Assembly (NCBI GenBank): GCA_021823635.1
Contig: JAKANT010000085.1
Span: 1-7,047 of the forward strand
DNA from: Pseudomonadota bacterium
GTDB taxonomy: Bacteria > Pseudomonadota > Gammaproteobacteria > Burkholderiales > Burkholderiaceae_F
Direction of reading: 5' to 3'
DNA: 7,047 nucleotides
Shown: piece by piece, positions 6,723 through 7,047 of the stretch
How positions within the stretch are numbered: the stretch's first letter is position 1
Layout of the letters: each line of letters begins with the position of its first letter
Position numbers and translations under genes: made by a program
The notes under the pieces: generated by a model
What the model was told of the DNA's origin: nothing
What the model saw: the letters and a program-made list of their open reading frames with translations, nothing else
The model's database searches: none

Positions 6723-7047
6723 TCAGCGCTCCCGGCCGAGCGCGCGCGCGTAGATCGCGCGGTAGCGCTCGAACATCTGCGGCTGCGTGTAGCGCGACTG
6801 CACGCGCGCCACGCCGGCGGCGGCCGCCTGCCGCCAGCGCTCGGCGTCGGTGAGCAGGGCGACGATGGCGTCGGCCAGCGCCTGTGGATCGGCGATGCGC
6901 ACCACGGCGCCTGCCGCGCCGAGCGCGCGGTCCTCCTCGTCCTGGCCTTCGATCAATTCGCGGCAGGCGCCCACGTCCGTGGCCACGCAAGGCACGCCGG
7001 CGGCCATCGCCTCCAGCAGCACCAGCGGCAGCGCCTCGCTGATCGAG
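6723..7047 (-). CDS. pelF: Pel polysaccharide glycosyltransferase PelF (C-terminal part; 5' end cut by window edge)
   Basis: PelF is the cytosolic GT-B, GT4-type glycosyltransferase that polymerises Pel from a UDP-sugar. Only the last 107 residues are present. They begin SISEALPLVLLEAMAAGVPC, which contains the EX7E motif (E-ALPLVLL-E) of the C-terminal nucleotide-sugar-binding domain. GVPCVATDVGACRELIEG follows, with a glycine-rich loop and an acidic residue typical of retaining GT4 enzymes. Then come ADPQALADAIVALLTDAERW and the final helix (MFERYRAIYARALGRER). The frame continues to the window edge; the GTG at 7022-7020 is an internal valine, not a start. The TGA at 6725-6723 is one base from the pelG start. 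The C-terminal fragment alone is generic GT4; the assignment to PelF rests on adjacency to pelG. Confidence 0.9.
   Translation of the reverse strand, partial: SISEALPLVLLEAMAAGVPCVATDVGACRELIEGQDEEDRALGAAGAVVRIADPQALADAIVALLTDAERWRQAAAAGVARVQSRYTQPQMFERYRAIYARALGRER
6729..6733 (-). promoter_or_regulatory. Ribosome-binding site of pelG
   Basis: GGGAG on the minus strand, within the last codons of pelF, lies 7 bases before the GTG at 6721-6719. It supports the GTG start, from which the conserved AGIGFELR sequence begins. Confidence 0.65.

Noticed and set aside
7020..7022. GTG as the start of a separate short gene at the high-coordinate end
   Set aside because: The frame stays open to the window edge and the upstream residues SISEALPL complete a GT4 EX7E motif, so this is the interior of pelF.

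Overview
The window is GC-rich proteobacterial chromosomal DNA. All nine genes I can support lie on the minus strand, so transcription runs from high to low coordinates. In that order they are: the 3' end of pelF, complete pelG, then ccmA, ccmB, ccmC, ccmD, ccmE, ccmF and the 5' part of ccmG (dsbE). The strong G/C preference at third codon positions, a System I cytochrome c maturation cluster in the classical order and a Pel exopolysaccharide locus together fit a beta- or gammaproteobacterium. The sequence alone does not resolve the genus.

Region 5339-7047 holds the end of a Pel polysaccharide operon. PelF is the cytosolic glycosyltransferase that builds Pel, and PelG is the polytopic inner-membrane protein of its synthesis/export complex. 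The two genes are one base apart. Region 1-5304 is the ccm operon. CcmA and CcmB with CcmC and CcmD form the machinery that loads heme onto the periplasmic chaperone CcmE and releases it. CcmF, with CcmH (expected below coordinate 1), ligates heme to the CXXCH cysteines of apocytochrome c. CcmG keeps those cysteines reduced. Genes are packed with 4-base overlaps (ccmA/ccmB, ccmD/ccmE) or gaps of 7 to 34 bases. The exception is a 123-base gap between ccmB and ccmC.

The outstanding anomaly is in ccmF. The frame is open and well conserved from 2473 to 503, but codon 227 (1795-1793) is an amber TAG just before the conserved WAYYELGWGGWWFWDP heme-handling region. All four expected heme-ligand histidines and the WWD motif are otherwise intact. 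This looks like a single-base nonsense change (probably TGG to TAG), either a recent inactivating mutation or a sequence error.

I found no undescribed system, RNA gene, mobile element, CRISPR array or convincing terminator. The other long open frames on both strands are shadows of these genes, caused by high GC.
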